From assembly GCF_030209435.1 (NCBI RefSeq), contig NZ_JARVRX010000011.1, positions 124,001 to 188,000 on the forward strand: a stretch of DNA of 64,000 bases. Reading direction: 5' to 3'. Position 1 is the first letter of the stretch. Each line of letters starts with the position of its first letter. This document shows, in pieces, positions 32,678 to 42,222 of this stretch. The notes below the pieces were generated by a model. It saw only the letters and a list, made by a program, of their open reading frames with translations, did no database searches and was not told where the DNA came from. Position numbers and translations under genes: made by a program. Origin of the DNA: Mycolicibacterium sp. lyk4-40-TYG-92 (lineage in GTDB: Bacteria; Actinomycetota; Actinomycetes; Mycobacteriales; Mycobacteriaceae).

Positions 32678-33415
32678 ATGGACGCCCAGCCGCTGGTGTC
32701 ATGCATCATGCCGACCTACAACCGGCGGCGCTTCGTGCCCGGGGCCATCCGGTATTTCCTGAAGCAGGGCTATCCCAACCGCGAACTGGTCATCGTCGAT
32801 GATGGTCCGGATTGCGTGGCCGACCTGGTGCCTGACGACCCCATGATTCGCTATGTCCAGCTTCCCGGTCGCCACACCATCGGGGCCAAACGGAACATCG
32901 CTTGTGAGCACGCCACTGGCGAGCTGATCGCGCACTGGGATGACGACGACTGGTCGGCGCCGTGGCGGCTCACCTATCAGGTCAAGATGTTCGGCGGCCT
33001 GGACACCGATGTGTGCGGGCTGAGTGCTCTGTACTTCAGTGATCCGGATGGCGGCCGGGCCTGGCTTTACAAGTATCCGAGCGGTCGTCGACCGTGGGTT
33101 GCCGGCGGTACGTTCTGCTACCGGCGTCGACTCTGGGCGCAGGCGCCGTTCCCCGACACGAGCTATGCCGAAGACAACGGCTATCTGTGGCACGGCAAGA
33201 CCAAAAGCGTTGGAGTTCTGGATGACTCTTCGTTCTATGTGGCACGTGTACACGGGGGTAACACGTGTCAGAAGGATGTCCGTGACTCCTGGTGGCATCC
33301 TCTGCGCGTGGCGGAAGTTGCCGCGGTGATGGGATCGGACTGGGCGGACTGGGCCGTAGCGGCGCCGCTCATTTGTGCTTCCACCAGGAGTGGCTGTTCC
33401 GCTCGTTTGCCCTGA
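32678..33415 (+). CDS. Family 2 glycosyltransferase (eCIS-associated, small)
   Basis: 245 aa from ATG 32678. It is a GT-A fold of the GT2 type: PLVSCIMPTYNRRRFVPGAIRYFLKQGYP at the N-terminus, ELVIVDDG, the acceptor/nucleotide segment GAKRNIACEHATGELIAHWDDDDW (catalytic DDDD cluster near residues 88-91), and a C-terminal CYRRRLW...YAEDNGYLW. It uses a nucleotide sugar to modify an unknown acceptor and appears cytoplasmic. Its 3' end overlaps the convergent 480-aa glycosyltransferase by 47 bp. Its promoter carries the same 11-bp repeats as the injection-system genes. A role in decorating the particle or payload is inferred from this context. Confidence 0.85.
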   Translation: MDAQPLVSCIMPTYNRRRFVPGAIRYFLKQGYPNRELVIVDDGPDCVADLVPDDPMIRYVQLPGRHTIGAKRNIACEHATGELIAHWDDDDWSAPWRLTYQVKMFGGLDTDVCGLSALYFSDPDGGRAWLYKYPSGRRPWVAGGTFCYRRRLWAQAPFPDTSYAEDNGYLWHGKTKSVGVLDDSSFYVARVHGGNTCQKDVRDSWWHPLRVAEVAAVMGSDWADWAVAAPLICASTRSGCSARLP

Positions 33416-34811
33416 ACAGGGTCACGACCGTGGGGCCCGTACAGACGCGGTCAGCCCATTTCGATTGGTACAGAAGGTAGTTGAAGCTGCCCATCTCGTA
33501 GTCGATCTGGCAGTAGGCGCGGGCCAGCTCACGGACCATGTCTTGGAGGAATTCCAGGACTGTCACGTAGTCGCCGCCGACGACGCCGCAGTTGAGCAGC
33601 TGTAGATTGCGGTGCTCGGCAATCCAATCGGCGTAGTACCGATGGTGGTGCGTCAGCCAAGGATTGGCGAGCGAGTCGGGTTCGTATCCGACGTACAGCA
33701 TGCCGGGGGCCATCTCATCCCACGGCGGACGCAGCATTTCCACGTCCGTGCCGTCGGTGAGCCACACCCAGTTCGCCGGGTTTTCGCGCAGGTACCGTAG
33801 CGATACGAGCCAGCGCTGGAGATACGGGTTCGTCCAGCCTTTCTCAGCGAGGACGAATTCAATCGCCGGGCTCGGCTCGATGCCGGGTGGCATCTCATCG
33901 ACCAGGACGACAGCATCACCGCCTTCGATGGACTGCGACCATCGGCGGACGAGTTCGGGATCGGGCCGCAGCTTGACAGCGCGTTGGGGATCGACCGCGG
34001 AGGTGAGCAGTTGCGTCACAACAAGATTCGGTAGCTCCCGGTACTCGACGTAAGCGGCACTGTCTTTGCGTGCCTCGGCCAGCGGACGATTGCGCTTCAA
34101 CAGTTCCGCACGCGTGGTGAGGGGAATGGTCCCGGTGCCTGCCCGGGCCCGGTCGATCGAGTACCAAATATGCTCACTACCAACGACATCTTGGAAGGCA
34201 AAGGTGGTGAGGCCGGCGTTGTTGATGCGGCGGCTGTACTCCAGGTGCTCCTCCATGCCGAGTCCGAAGGCCGGGTCGAATCCGCCGACCTTTTCCACCG
34301 CGGCCCGCGTCAGATACATCGCGCAGCCGCGCGAGTGGCTGAACGCGCGCACGCGACCGTCGTTGTAAATCTCATCGCAGTCGCCGACGGCTCCGCCGCT
34401 CTCCCAATGCGTGAAGATGTAGCTGTAGTGCTGTTCGGTACCGCAAATATATGGGGTCCACCAGTTTTCGATAATCGGGTAACAGTCGTCATCCAGGAGG
34501 AAGAAGTGGTCGGCTGTCGTCTGCATGCACAGCTCGATGCATTTGTTCTTGGCCCGCGGAATGCCGACGTTCTTGTCGAACCTGAACCAGCCGTGCTTGT
34601 GCCGGTCGGACAGTTGGTCGGCGACCGGTGGATCGCTCCCATCGTCCACGATGAAAACCGGTACGGCGTCCGGTGTCACCAGCTCGATCTGCTTGAGCGT
34701 TTGGGCCAGGACCTGATGCCTGTTGCGGGTGGTGATCGCAACAGCGATATCCACACCTGGCGTGAGTTCATCGCCGCGCACGTACTCGACGCCGTCGATC
34801 TGCACCCTCAT
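33369..34811 (-). CDS. Two-domain glycosyltransferase (GT2 plus C-terminal GT-like domain)
   Basis: 480 aa. Residues about 20-230 are a GT2 domain: VDIAVAITTRNRHQVLAQTLKQIE, VFIVDDGSDPP, GIPRAKNKCIELCMQ, FFLLDDDCYP (metal-binding DDD), and an acceptor region RGCAMYLTRAAVEKVGGFDPAFGLGMEEHLEYSRRI. Residues about 265-480 form a second domain with YLRENPANWVWLTDGTDVEML (a DxD-like DGTD) and GGDYVTVLEFLQDM. To my knowledge, comparable two-domain enzymes occur in actinophages, where they glycosylate virion proteins. Codon usage and GC look like the neighbours. It has its own SARP-type repeats upstream. Confidence 0.82.
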   Translation of the reverse strand: MRVQIDGVEYVRGDELTPGVDIAVAITTRNRHQVLAQTLKQIELVTPDAVPVFIVDDGSDPPVADQLSDRHKHGWFRFDKNVGIPRAKNKCIELCMQTTADHFFLLDDDCYPIIENWWTPYICGTEQHYSYIFTHWESGGAVGDCDEIYNDGRVRAFSHSRGCAMYLTRAAVEKVGGFDPAFGLGMEEHLEYSRRINNAGLTTFAFQDVVGSEHIWYSIDRARAGTGTIPLTTRAELLKRNRPLAEARKDSAAYVEYRELPNLVVTQLLTSAVDPQRAVKLRPDPELVRRWSQSIEGGDAVVLVDEMPPGIEPSPAIEFVLAEKGWTNPYLQRWLVSLRYLRENPANWVWLTDGTDVEMLRPPWDEMAPGMLYVGYEPDSLANPWLTHHHRYYADWIAEHRNLQLLNCGVVGGDYVTVLEFLQDMVRELARAYCQIDYEMGSFNYLLYQSKWADRVCTGPTVVTLFRANERNSHSWWKHK

Positions 34812-34838
34812 GGCGCTTGCCGGTCGCCCATAGGGTCA

Positions 34839-34881
34839 AGCGTTGGCCGGTGCCGTGTCAGTGGCGTCACCATGTCGTCAC
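34839..34881 (-). promoter_or_regulatory. SARP-type promoter of the two-domain glycosyltransferase
   Basis: On the minus strand GTGACGA (34881-34875), GTGACGC (34870-34864) and weaker GACACGG (34859-34853) are in 11-bp steps. Eight bases later lies AACGCT (34844-34839), a poor but correctly placed -10. The leader to the ATG at 34811 would be about 20 nt. The remaining 34882-35020 contains no gene that I can support. Confidence 0.5.
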
Positions 34882-35020
34882 GTGCAGGCCTACTTCTGGT
34901 CGGCCTCCAGCCGATCAGTATCGGACTTCCCGGCCGCGGCATGTTCGAAATGCTGGAGCTGATAACCCAACGCACCGAGTTGACGCTTCCGATCGGCACG
35001 TGCGGTCATGTAGGCGACAG

Positions 35021-36439
35021 CTAGGCCCGCGACTGGAGAGCCGCGGCAGTGCATTCGGCGAAACGCCGGGCGCTCGAGCGGTTGATGTGCGCGAAATTGA
35101 CTGCGATGCCGTTGATCTCAGATCCGGGCTGCTGGGGAAAGGTCGACAGCGGCGTGACGATGAGGCCGCCGGCCGCAAGCTTGTCGGCCACGTCGCGGTC
35201 GGGGCATTCGGCAGGCAGCACGATGGCGACGTGCAGCCCCGCCTGGACACCGAGCACTTCGAGGTCGGGACAGCGTTCCTGGAGTTCAGTGATGAGAATG
35301 TCTCGGCGGCAACGGTATTCGCGGCTGGACCGCGCCAGATGCCGTTGCAGTTCGCCGGTGGTGATCAGCTCGGTGAGCGCGATGCGCGTGATGGGGGAGA
35401 CCGCGATGCGGTGGTCGCGAAGGTAGGTCTGGACCGCGTCGCGCAGGGGCAGCGGCGGCACCAACCACGCGGCGCCCACGCTCGGCGCCAACATCTTGGA
35501 CGCGGTGCCGACGTAGGCGACGTGCTCTCCCGCGCCCGGAATCGACCGGATGGCGGGCAATGGTGCGACGCCATAGCGGAATTCGCCGTCGTAGTCGTCC
35601 TCGATGACGATCGACCCGGTCCGCTTGGCCCACGCAACGAGCTCTGCCCGCCGATTCACCGAGAGTCGGTGCCCGAGCGGGTATTGGTGAGCCGGCGTGG
35701 TGTACACGATGCCGGCCTCGTCGCCGAGCCTGTCGACGCACAACCCGTCGTGGTCGGTGGGGACGAAAACCAGATCCAGCCCGGCGCGGCTGAATTCGTG
35801 AGCCGCGGCGGGGTAGCACGGCGACTCGAGATAACAGCGAGTGAGGCCACTTACGGCCGCCAGTGTCTGAAAGGCCGCGGTCGATCCGGGAATGTCGAAG
35901 ACCGTGTCGGTGTCGATACCCCGATTGGTGCGCAGGTGGCGGGACATGGCGGCGGTGAAGGTGTCGTCGGTGACCTCCCACGGCGAGAGCGTCGTCGGTC
36001 GGTACGACGCCGCGGCCCGCCACGCGCGGGTCCAGGCCCGCATGTCGATGAGCGCGGTGTCGGGGGTGCCCGGGCGCAGATCGACTGCATCGGTTCGGTG
36101 CGGCGCGGCATGCGCTGCCTGCGCAGCGTTCGTCTTCTCCAGGCGGGGTGTGCGGCTGGACAGTCCGGCGCGGGCCGCTGCAGTGGCGCCGACGGTCGTT
36201 CGGGTTCCGGCTCCGGGCACGCCTTCGAGAAATCCAGCCGCGACCAATTCGTCGTAGGCGGCCGCGACCATGGTTCGGGAGGCGCCGACCTCGTGCGCGA
36301 GTGCGCGGGTCGACGGCAGCCAGTCGCCGTCGCCGACCTGCCCGGCGGCGATCAACGCCACCAACTGGCTCGCGATCGCCCTCGCGCTGAGGTTGGTGGT
36401 GTCGAGAGGCAGATGTACCGCCCGAGTGTGCCGCGCCAC
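35021..36439 (-). CDS. MocR-type GntR/aminotransferase transcriptional regulator
   Basis: 472 aa from GTG 36439. An in-frame start at 36499 would run through the operator, so I prefer the downstream one. Residues about 8-75 are a GntR winged helix (LSARAIASQLVALIAAGQVGDGDWLPSTRALAHEVGASRTMVAAAYDELVAAGFL). Residues about 110-470 are a fold-type I aminotransferase with the PLP lysine in GTASKMLAPSVGAAWL and the binding loop IVIEDDYDGEFRY. Such proteins (PdxR, GabR) sense PLP or amino compounds. It is divergent from a pyridoxamine-phosphate-oxidase-like gene with three CTGG(T/C)C boxes between them. That strongly suggests PdxR-like control of a vitamin B6-related or flavoenzyme gene. Confidence 0.9.
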   Translation of the reverse strand: MARHTRAVHLPLDTTNLSARAIASQLVALIAAGQVGDGDWLPSTRALAHEVGASRTMVAAAYDELVAAGFLEGVPGAGTRTTVGATAAARAGLSSRTPRLEKTNAAQAAHAAPHRTDAVDLRPGTPDTALIDMRAWTRAWRAAASYRPTTLSPWEVTDDTFTAAMSRHLRTNRGIDTDTVFDIPGSTAAFQTLAAVSGLTRCYLESPCYPAAAHEFSRAGLDLVFVPTDHDGLCVDRLGDEAGIVYTTPAHQYPLGHRLSVNRRAELVAWAKRTGSIVIEDDYDGEFRYGVAPLPAIRSIPGAGEHVAYVGTASKMLAPSVGAAWLVPPLPLRDAVQTYLRDHRIAVSPITRIALTELITTGELQRHLARSSREYRCRRDILITELQERCPDLEVLGVQAGLHVAIVLPAECPDRDVADKLAAGGLIVTPLSTFPQQPGSEINGIAVNFAHINRSSARRFAECTAAALQSRA

Positions 36440-36441
36440 CA

Positions 36442-36481
36442 GGCCAGAATACTGGTCTGCTAAAACTACATATTTCTGGCC
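36442..36481. promoter_or_regulatory. MocR-type operator with three CTGGYC half-sites
   Basis: GGCCAG (36442-36447) and CTGGTC (36452-36457) form an inverted pair with a 4-bp spacer. A third box, CTGGCC (36476-36481), repeats the second in direct orientation 24 bp further on. One inverted and one direct copy is the arrangement reported for MocR/PdxR binding regions. It lies in the short gap between the two divergent genes, next to the AT-rich stretch 36461-36475. Confidence 0.55.
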
Positions 36482-36517
36482 ATTTTGATAAGGCCGCAAT
36501 CATGGTGATCTGGACTC

Positions 36518-37165
36518 ATGGAAAAGGTCACCCGCAAGTACGGTCGTCAGTCCACGGCACGCGCTGCCCTCGAGGAGTTTCTGGATGGGCAGTGGTGGGG
36601 CGTGCTCAGCATCGGCGACGTGGCCCGTCCGAACGGCAAGGTCCGGCCTCTTGCCGTGCCAACGCTGTACGTCCGGCACGGCGACCGCATCCTCATCCAC
36701 GGTTCGACCGGCGCGGGCGCGCTGGGTACCAAGGGTGCGGGAGCTCAGGTCGCCTTCTGCGTGACGTCCATGGATGCACTTGTGGTGGCGCACAGCACTT
36801 TTGACTCATCGGTCCACTACCGCTCGGCGGTGCTGTACGGCGAGGTGGAACCCGCGCGCCGTGAGGATCGGGCGGCGTTGCTCGAGCGTTTCAGTGAGCT
36901 GCTGATTCCCGGCCGTACCGCCGAGGTGCGCGCGATGCTGTCGAAGGAGATCGCGGCGACCAACGTCATCTCCCTGCCGATCGTCGACGGCGACTGGGTG
37001 TACAAGGTCAACGGCGGACCGGTGGCTGAGCCGGACGAGGAAACCGAGGCCTGGGCGGGCATCGTGCCGTTCTCCGTCACGTACGGAGAGCCCCAGCGGG
37101 CGGAGTGGTCGACGGCCGAATTGCCGGATTCGGTGCGGGCGATGGTTGCCGTGGGAGGGGCCTGA
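36518..37165 (+). CDS. Pyridoxamine 5'-phosphate oxidase-like FMN-binding protein
   Basis: 215 aa. It has the split-barrel pattern of the PNPOx-like superfamily: ARAALEEFLDGQWWGVLSIGD..., PLAVPTLYVRHGDRILIHGSTGAG, VAFCVTSMDALVVAHSTFDSSVHYRSAVLYGEVE. This subgroup often binds FMN or a deazaflavin and is annotated as a flavin-nucleotide-binding or Nim-like protein; true pyridoxine oxidase function is not implied. It is divergent from the MocR regulator, which is probably its controller. It ends about 190 bp before dnaK. Confidence 0.87.
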   Translation: MEKVTRKYGRQSTARAALEEFLDGQWWGVLSIGDVARPNGKVRPLAVPTLYVRHGDRILIHGSTGAGALGTKGAGAQVAFCVTSMDALVVAHSTFDSSVHYRSAVLYGEVEPARREDRAALLERFSELLIPGRTAEVRAMLSKEIAATNVISLPIVDGDWVYKVNGGPVAEPDEETEAWAGIVPFSVTYGEPQRAEWSTAELPDSVRAMVAVGGA

Positions 37166-37248
37166 CCAGCGCAGGTGAAGCCGGATAGACATTTTTGGCG
37201 AATCGGGAATAGATCGCGAACTGCCCAGGTTGGACTCACCGACAACAA

Positions 37249-37269
37249 GTTGAGTGCACTAGGCTCAAG
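37249..37269. promoter_or_regulatory. HAIR element 1 upstream of dnaK
   Basis: GTTGAGT-N7-GCTCAAG, two mismatches from the HspR-associated inverted repeat CTTGAGT-N7-ACTCAAG. It lies about 90-110 bp upstream of the dnaK start, near a TTGACA (37276-37281) that could be a -35. HspR, encoded at the end of the same operon, is the known repressor. Confidence 0.75.
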
Positions 37270-37303
37270 TTCGGCTTGACAGACGGCCTCGTCCGGTAGC
37301 AAG

Positions 37304-37324
37304 CTTGAGCGCAGTTCGCTCAGA
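37304..37324. promoter_or_regulatory. HAIR element 2 upstream of dnaK
   Basis: CTTGAGC-N7-GCTCAGA: a good left arm and a weaker right arm relative to the HspR consensus. It is centred about 43 bp before the dnaK ATG, between the first HAIR and the AGGAGG ribosome site (37344-37349). Confidence 0.6.
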
Positions 37325-37356
37325 TCACCCAACAATGTCTATCAGGAGGCATCACT

Positions 37357-39215
<1,859 letters not shown>

Positions 39216-39219
<4 letters not shown>

Positions 39220-39878
39220 GCCAGAACGATTCGCACGAGCCGGTGACCATCACCGACAAGCGGCGTATCGATCCGGAAACCGGCGAAAAGCGTGAGGGCG
39301 CTCCGGCGTCGGCCCCTGAGGGGTCGACGCCGGAGGCCCCGGCCACTGGTCAGGGTGGCGAGGCAGCTGACGCTCCGGTGTCCGACGAAGCCGCCGAGCT
39401 CAAGGCAGACCTGCAGCGGCTCAAGGCCGAGTACGACAACTACCGCAAGCGGGCGATCCGTCAGGAGCAGGCCGCGGCAGAACGGGCCAAAGGTCTTGTC
39501 GCGCAGCATCTGTTGCCGGTTCTCGACGATCTCGAGCGGGCGCGTGCCCACGGCGATCTCGAGTCCGGGCCGCTGAAGTCGGTGGCGGACAAGCTGTCTG
39601 CCGCACTCGGCAACATCGGTCTGACTGCGTTCGGCGCCGAGGGCGACGCGTTCGATCCTTCGCTCCACGAGGCTGTTCAGCACGAGGGTGACGGTTCGAA
39701 CCCGGTGCTGGGAACCGTGATGCGCCAGGGCTACAAGCTCGGTGAGCAGGTGCTGCGCCACGCCATGGTCGGCGTGGTCGACGCGGTACCTACCGAGTTC
39801 GACGAGGCAACAGGTGCCTCCGACACGCCCGCCAATGCCACCGCTGCGACCGAACAGAAACCAGAATCAAACGAGTAA
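39216..39878 (+). CDS. grpE: Nucleotide exchange factor GrpE
   Basis: 220 aa from GTG 39216, overlapping the dnaK stop. The acidic, low-complexity N-terminus is followed by the long helix (ADLQRLKAEYDNYRKRAIRQEQAAAERAKGLVAQHLLPVLDDLERA) and the C-terminal beta domain (LGNIGLTAFGAEGDAFDPSLHEAVQHEG ... GTVMRQGYKLGEQVLRHAMVGV), the GrpE signature. It releases ADP from DnaK. The operon continues with dnaJ after 28 bp containing GAGGAGG. Confidence 0.97.
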
Positions 39879-39906
39879 CCGAGCGACGCTGAGGAGGTGA
39901 CGCGAC

Positions 39907-41088
39907 ATGGCTCAACGTGAATGGGTCGAGAAGGACTTTTACAAGGAACTCGGCGTCACCTCTGACGCCACCAAGGATGAGATCAAGCGCGCCGCGCGCA
40001 AGGTGCTGGCCGACAACCATCCGGACCGCAATCCGAACAACCCCGCAGCCGAGGAACGCTACAAAGCGGCGACCGAGGCCAAGGAAATCCTGACCGACGA
40101 CACCAAGCGTGCCGAATACGATGAAACCCGGCGGCTTTTCGCCAACGGTGGATTCGGCCGCCGGTTCAATGGCGGCGGTGGCGGCTTCGGAGGGTTCGGC
40201 GGCGACTCGGCGGAGTTCAACCTGGGCGACCTGTTCGACCAGGCGGGACAGACCGGCGGTGCCAACATCGGTGACCTGTTCGGCGGCCTGTTCGGCCGGG
40301 GTGCGCAGCAGCCGCGCCCCAGCCGTCCGCGCCGCGGCAACGACCTGGAAACCGAGACCGAGCTGAGCTTCCTCGAAGCGACCAAGGGCGTGGCCATGCC
40401 GCTGCGCCTGACCAGCCCGGCACCCTGCACCAACTGCCACGGCAGTGGTGCACGTCCGGGCACCAGCCCGAAGGTGTGCCCCAACTGCAACGGCGCCGGT
40501 GTCATCAACCGCAACCAGGGCGCGTTCGGCTTCTCGGAGCCGTGCACCGATTGCCGCGGGACCGGTTCGATCATCGAGCACCCCTGCGACGAGTGCAAAG
40601 GCACCGGCGTCTCCACCCGGACGCGCACCATCAACGTGCGTATCCCTCCGGGGGTGACCGACGGTCAGCGCATCCGGCTGGCCGGGCAAGGTGAAGCGGG
40701 CCTGCGCGGGGCGCCCTCGGGCGACCTGTACGTCACGGTGCACGTTCGTCCCGACAAGGTGTTCGGACGTGACGGCGACGATCTCACCGTCACCGTTCCG
40801 GTGAGCTTCCATGAATTGGCATTGGGGACAACGCTTTCCGTGCCGACGCTGGAGGGCAAGGTTGGCGTCAGGGTGCCGAAGGGCACGTCCGACGGCCGCA
40901 TCCTGCGCGTGCGTGGGCGCGGTGTGCCCAAGCGCGGTACCGACGGTCATGGCGATCTGTTGGTCACCGTGAAGGTCGCGGTGCCGCCGAACCTCGAAGG
41001 TGAAGCGGCGGAGGCGCTGGAGGCATACGCAAAGGCAGAGCGGGCCAGTGGATTTGATCCGCGAGCGGGTTGGGCCGGGTCGCTATGA
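39907..41088 (+). CDS. dnaJ: Chaperone DnaJ (DnaJ1)
   Basis: 393 aa. The J domain is at about 8-75 with the essential HPD (LADNHPDRNP). A Gly/Phe-rich region follows (NGGFGRRFNGGGGGFGGFGG). Four CxxCxGxG zinc motifs follow: CTNCHGSG, CPNCNGAG, CTDCRGTG and CDECKGTG. The C-terminal substrate-binding beta domains complete a full-length type I DnaJ. It stimulates DnaK ATPase. The stop overlaps the hspR start (ATGA), so HspR is made in step with the chaperones. Confidence 0.97.
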   Translation: MAQREWVEKDFYKELGVTSDATKDEIKRAARKVLADNHPDRNPNNPAAEERYKAATEAKEILTDDTKRAEYDETRRLFANGGFGRRFNGGGGGFGGFGGDSAEFNLGDLFDQAGQTGGANIGDLFGGLFGRGAQQPRPSRPRRGNDLETETELSFLEATKGVAMPLRLTSPAPCTNCHGSGARPGTSPKVCPNCNGAGVINRNQGAFGFSEPCTDCRGTGSIIEHPCDECKGTGVSTRTRTINVRIPPGVTDGQRIRLAGQGEAGLRGAPSGDLYVTVHVRPDKVFGRDGDDLTVTVPVSFHELALGTTLSVPTLEGKVGVRVPKGTSDGRILRVRGRGVPKRGTDGHGDLLVTVKVAVPPNLEGEAAEALEAYAKAERASGFDPRAGWAGSL

Positions 41089-41456
41089 GCGCGCGGCGTA
41101 AATCCGAGGAAGCCCGTACCTTCCTGATTTCGGTGGCCGCCGAGCTGGCCGGTATGCACGCACAGACGTTGCGGACATACGACCGGCTCGGCCTGGTCAG
41201 CCCGCAACGCACCTCGGGCGGCGGTCGACGGTATTCGCAGCACGACGTCGACCTGCTGCGCGAGGTGCAGCGGCTCTCCCAGGATGAGGGCGTCAACCTG
41301 GCCGGCATCAAGCGCATCATCGAGCTGACCAATCAGGTCGAGGCGCTGCAGGCCAGGCTCGCCGAGGTCACCGCCGAACTCGAACGCGTCCGCAAGCCCA
41401 GCACCGCACTGGTGCTGTGGGAACCGCGGCGGCGGGGGAATCCGCAGCGCGGCTAG
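41085..41456 (+). CDS. hspR: Heat-shock repressor HspR (MerR family)
   Basis: 123 aa from ATG 41085 (ATGA overlap with dnaJ; an upstream start at 41070 is possible but less likely). The body TFLISVAAELAGMHAQTLRTYDRLGLVSP...RTSGGGRRYS.HDV.LLR is nearly identical to M. tuberculosis HspR as I recall it. It is a MerR-type helix-turn-helix plus a coiled dimer helix (IKRIIELTNQVEALQARLAEVTAELERV). It represses the dnaK operon and clpB through HAIR sites, with DnaK as co-repressor in related species. It ends 3 bp from the convergent K+ channel gene. Confidence 0.97.
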   Translation: MSARRKSEEARTFLISVAAELAGMHAQTLRTYDRLGLVSPQRTSGGGRRYSQHDVDLLREVQRLSQDEGVNLAGIKRIIELTNQVEALQARLAEVTAELERVRKPSTALVLWEPRRRGNPQRG

Positions 41457-41459
41457 GCA

Positions 41460-42185
41460 TCAATCAGCCACCTTGTCGCGCAACAACTCCCGCAGCTGGG
41501 CGATCTCGTCGCGAAGGTCTTCGATGTGCGCCGCCGTCACGGCGTCTTGCTGCTTGTCGTCGTCGGACACACTCTGCACGATCCACGACGCGATGGTTGC
41601 CGTGATCGAACCGACCAGGCTGATGCCGCCGATCATCATGAGACTGGCCATGACCCGGCCGGTGGTGGTGACTGGGTACATGTCGCCGTAGCCCACGGTG
41701 GTGATCGTGGTCATCGCCCACCACACGGCCAGCCCGAAGCTCGTGATGTGGGCGTCCGGCGCACCCCGTTCGGCTTCGTAGACCGCCAGCGCTCCGACAT
41801 ACACGAGCAGCACCGCACCCGAGATGGTGTAGATGATCACCTTGCCTCGGATGGCATTGCCGAGGGCTTTCTGCAACGCGCTGACCAGAACGACCAGCCG
41901 GATCAGGCGGAGCGGCCGCAGCAGCGGGAGCAGCACGATGGCGAGGTCGACCAGATGCCGCAAGAACCACTCCTTGCGGTCGGGGGCCAGGTAGAGCCGC
42001 GCCGCGTAATCGGCGGTGAACACCGCCCACGCCAACCAGGTCACCAGGGTCAGCAGCTGCGCGACAAGTCCGTGCGGCTGGGCGAGGACCTCGATGCTGT
42101 ATGCGGCCAGGAACAGGGCGGCGACGGCCGCCAGTGGCCACTCCGCGCGATGTTCCCACCTGTCGAGGCGGTCTTGCGTATCCAC
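41460..42185 (-). CDS. Voltage-gated-type potassium channel
   Basis: 241 aa. Hydrophobic segments at about 18-35, 42-62, 75-105, 115-137 and 175-203 plus the selectivity filter TTVGYGD (162-168) define a K+ channel with a shortened voltage-sensor-like region (RPLRLIRLVVLVSALQK carries the basic residues). The C-terminus (212-240, AAHIEDLRDEIAQLRELL) is a short coiled coil probably aiding tetramer assembly. It is an inner-membrane protein. It converges with hspR and is 37 bp beyond the start of no other gene, so it is likely independently expressed. Confidence 0.93.
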   Translation of the reverse strand: MDTQDRLDRWEHRAEWPLAAVAALFLAAYSIEVLAQPHGLVAQLLTLVTWLAWAVFTADYAARLYLAPDRKEWFLRHLVDLAIVLLPLLRPLRLIRLVVLVSALQKALGNAIRGKVIIYTISGAVLLVYVGALAVYEAERGAPDAHITSFGLAVWWAMTTITTVGYGDMYPVTTTGRVMASLMMIGGISLVGSITATIASWIVQSVSDDDKQQDAVTAAHIEDLRDEIAQLRELLRDKVAD

Positions 42186-42222
42186 GTCAGAAAGTGTGCG
42201 GCACCGGTCGCGATTTCGGAAC

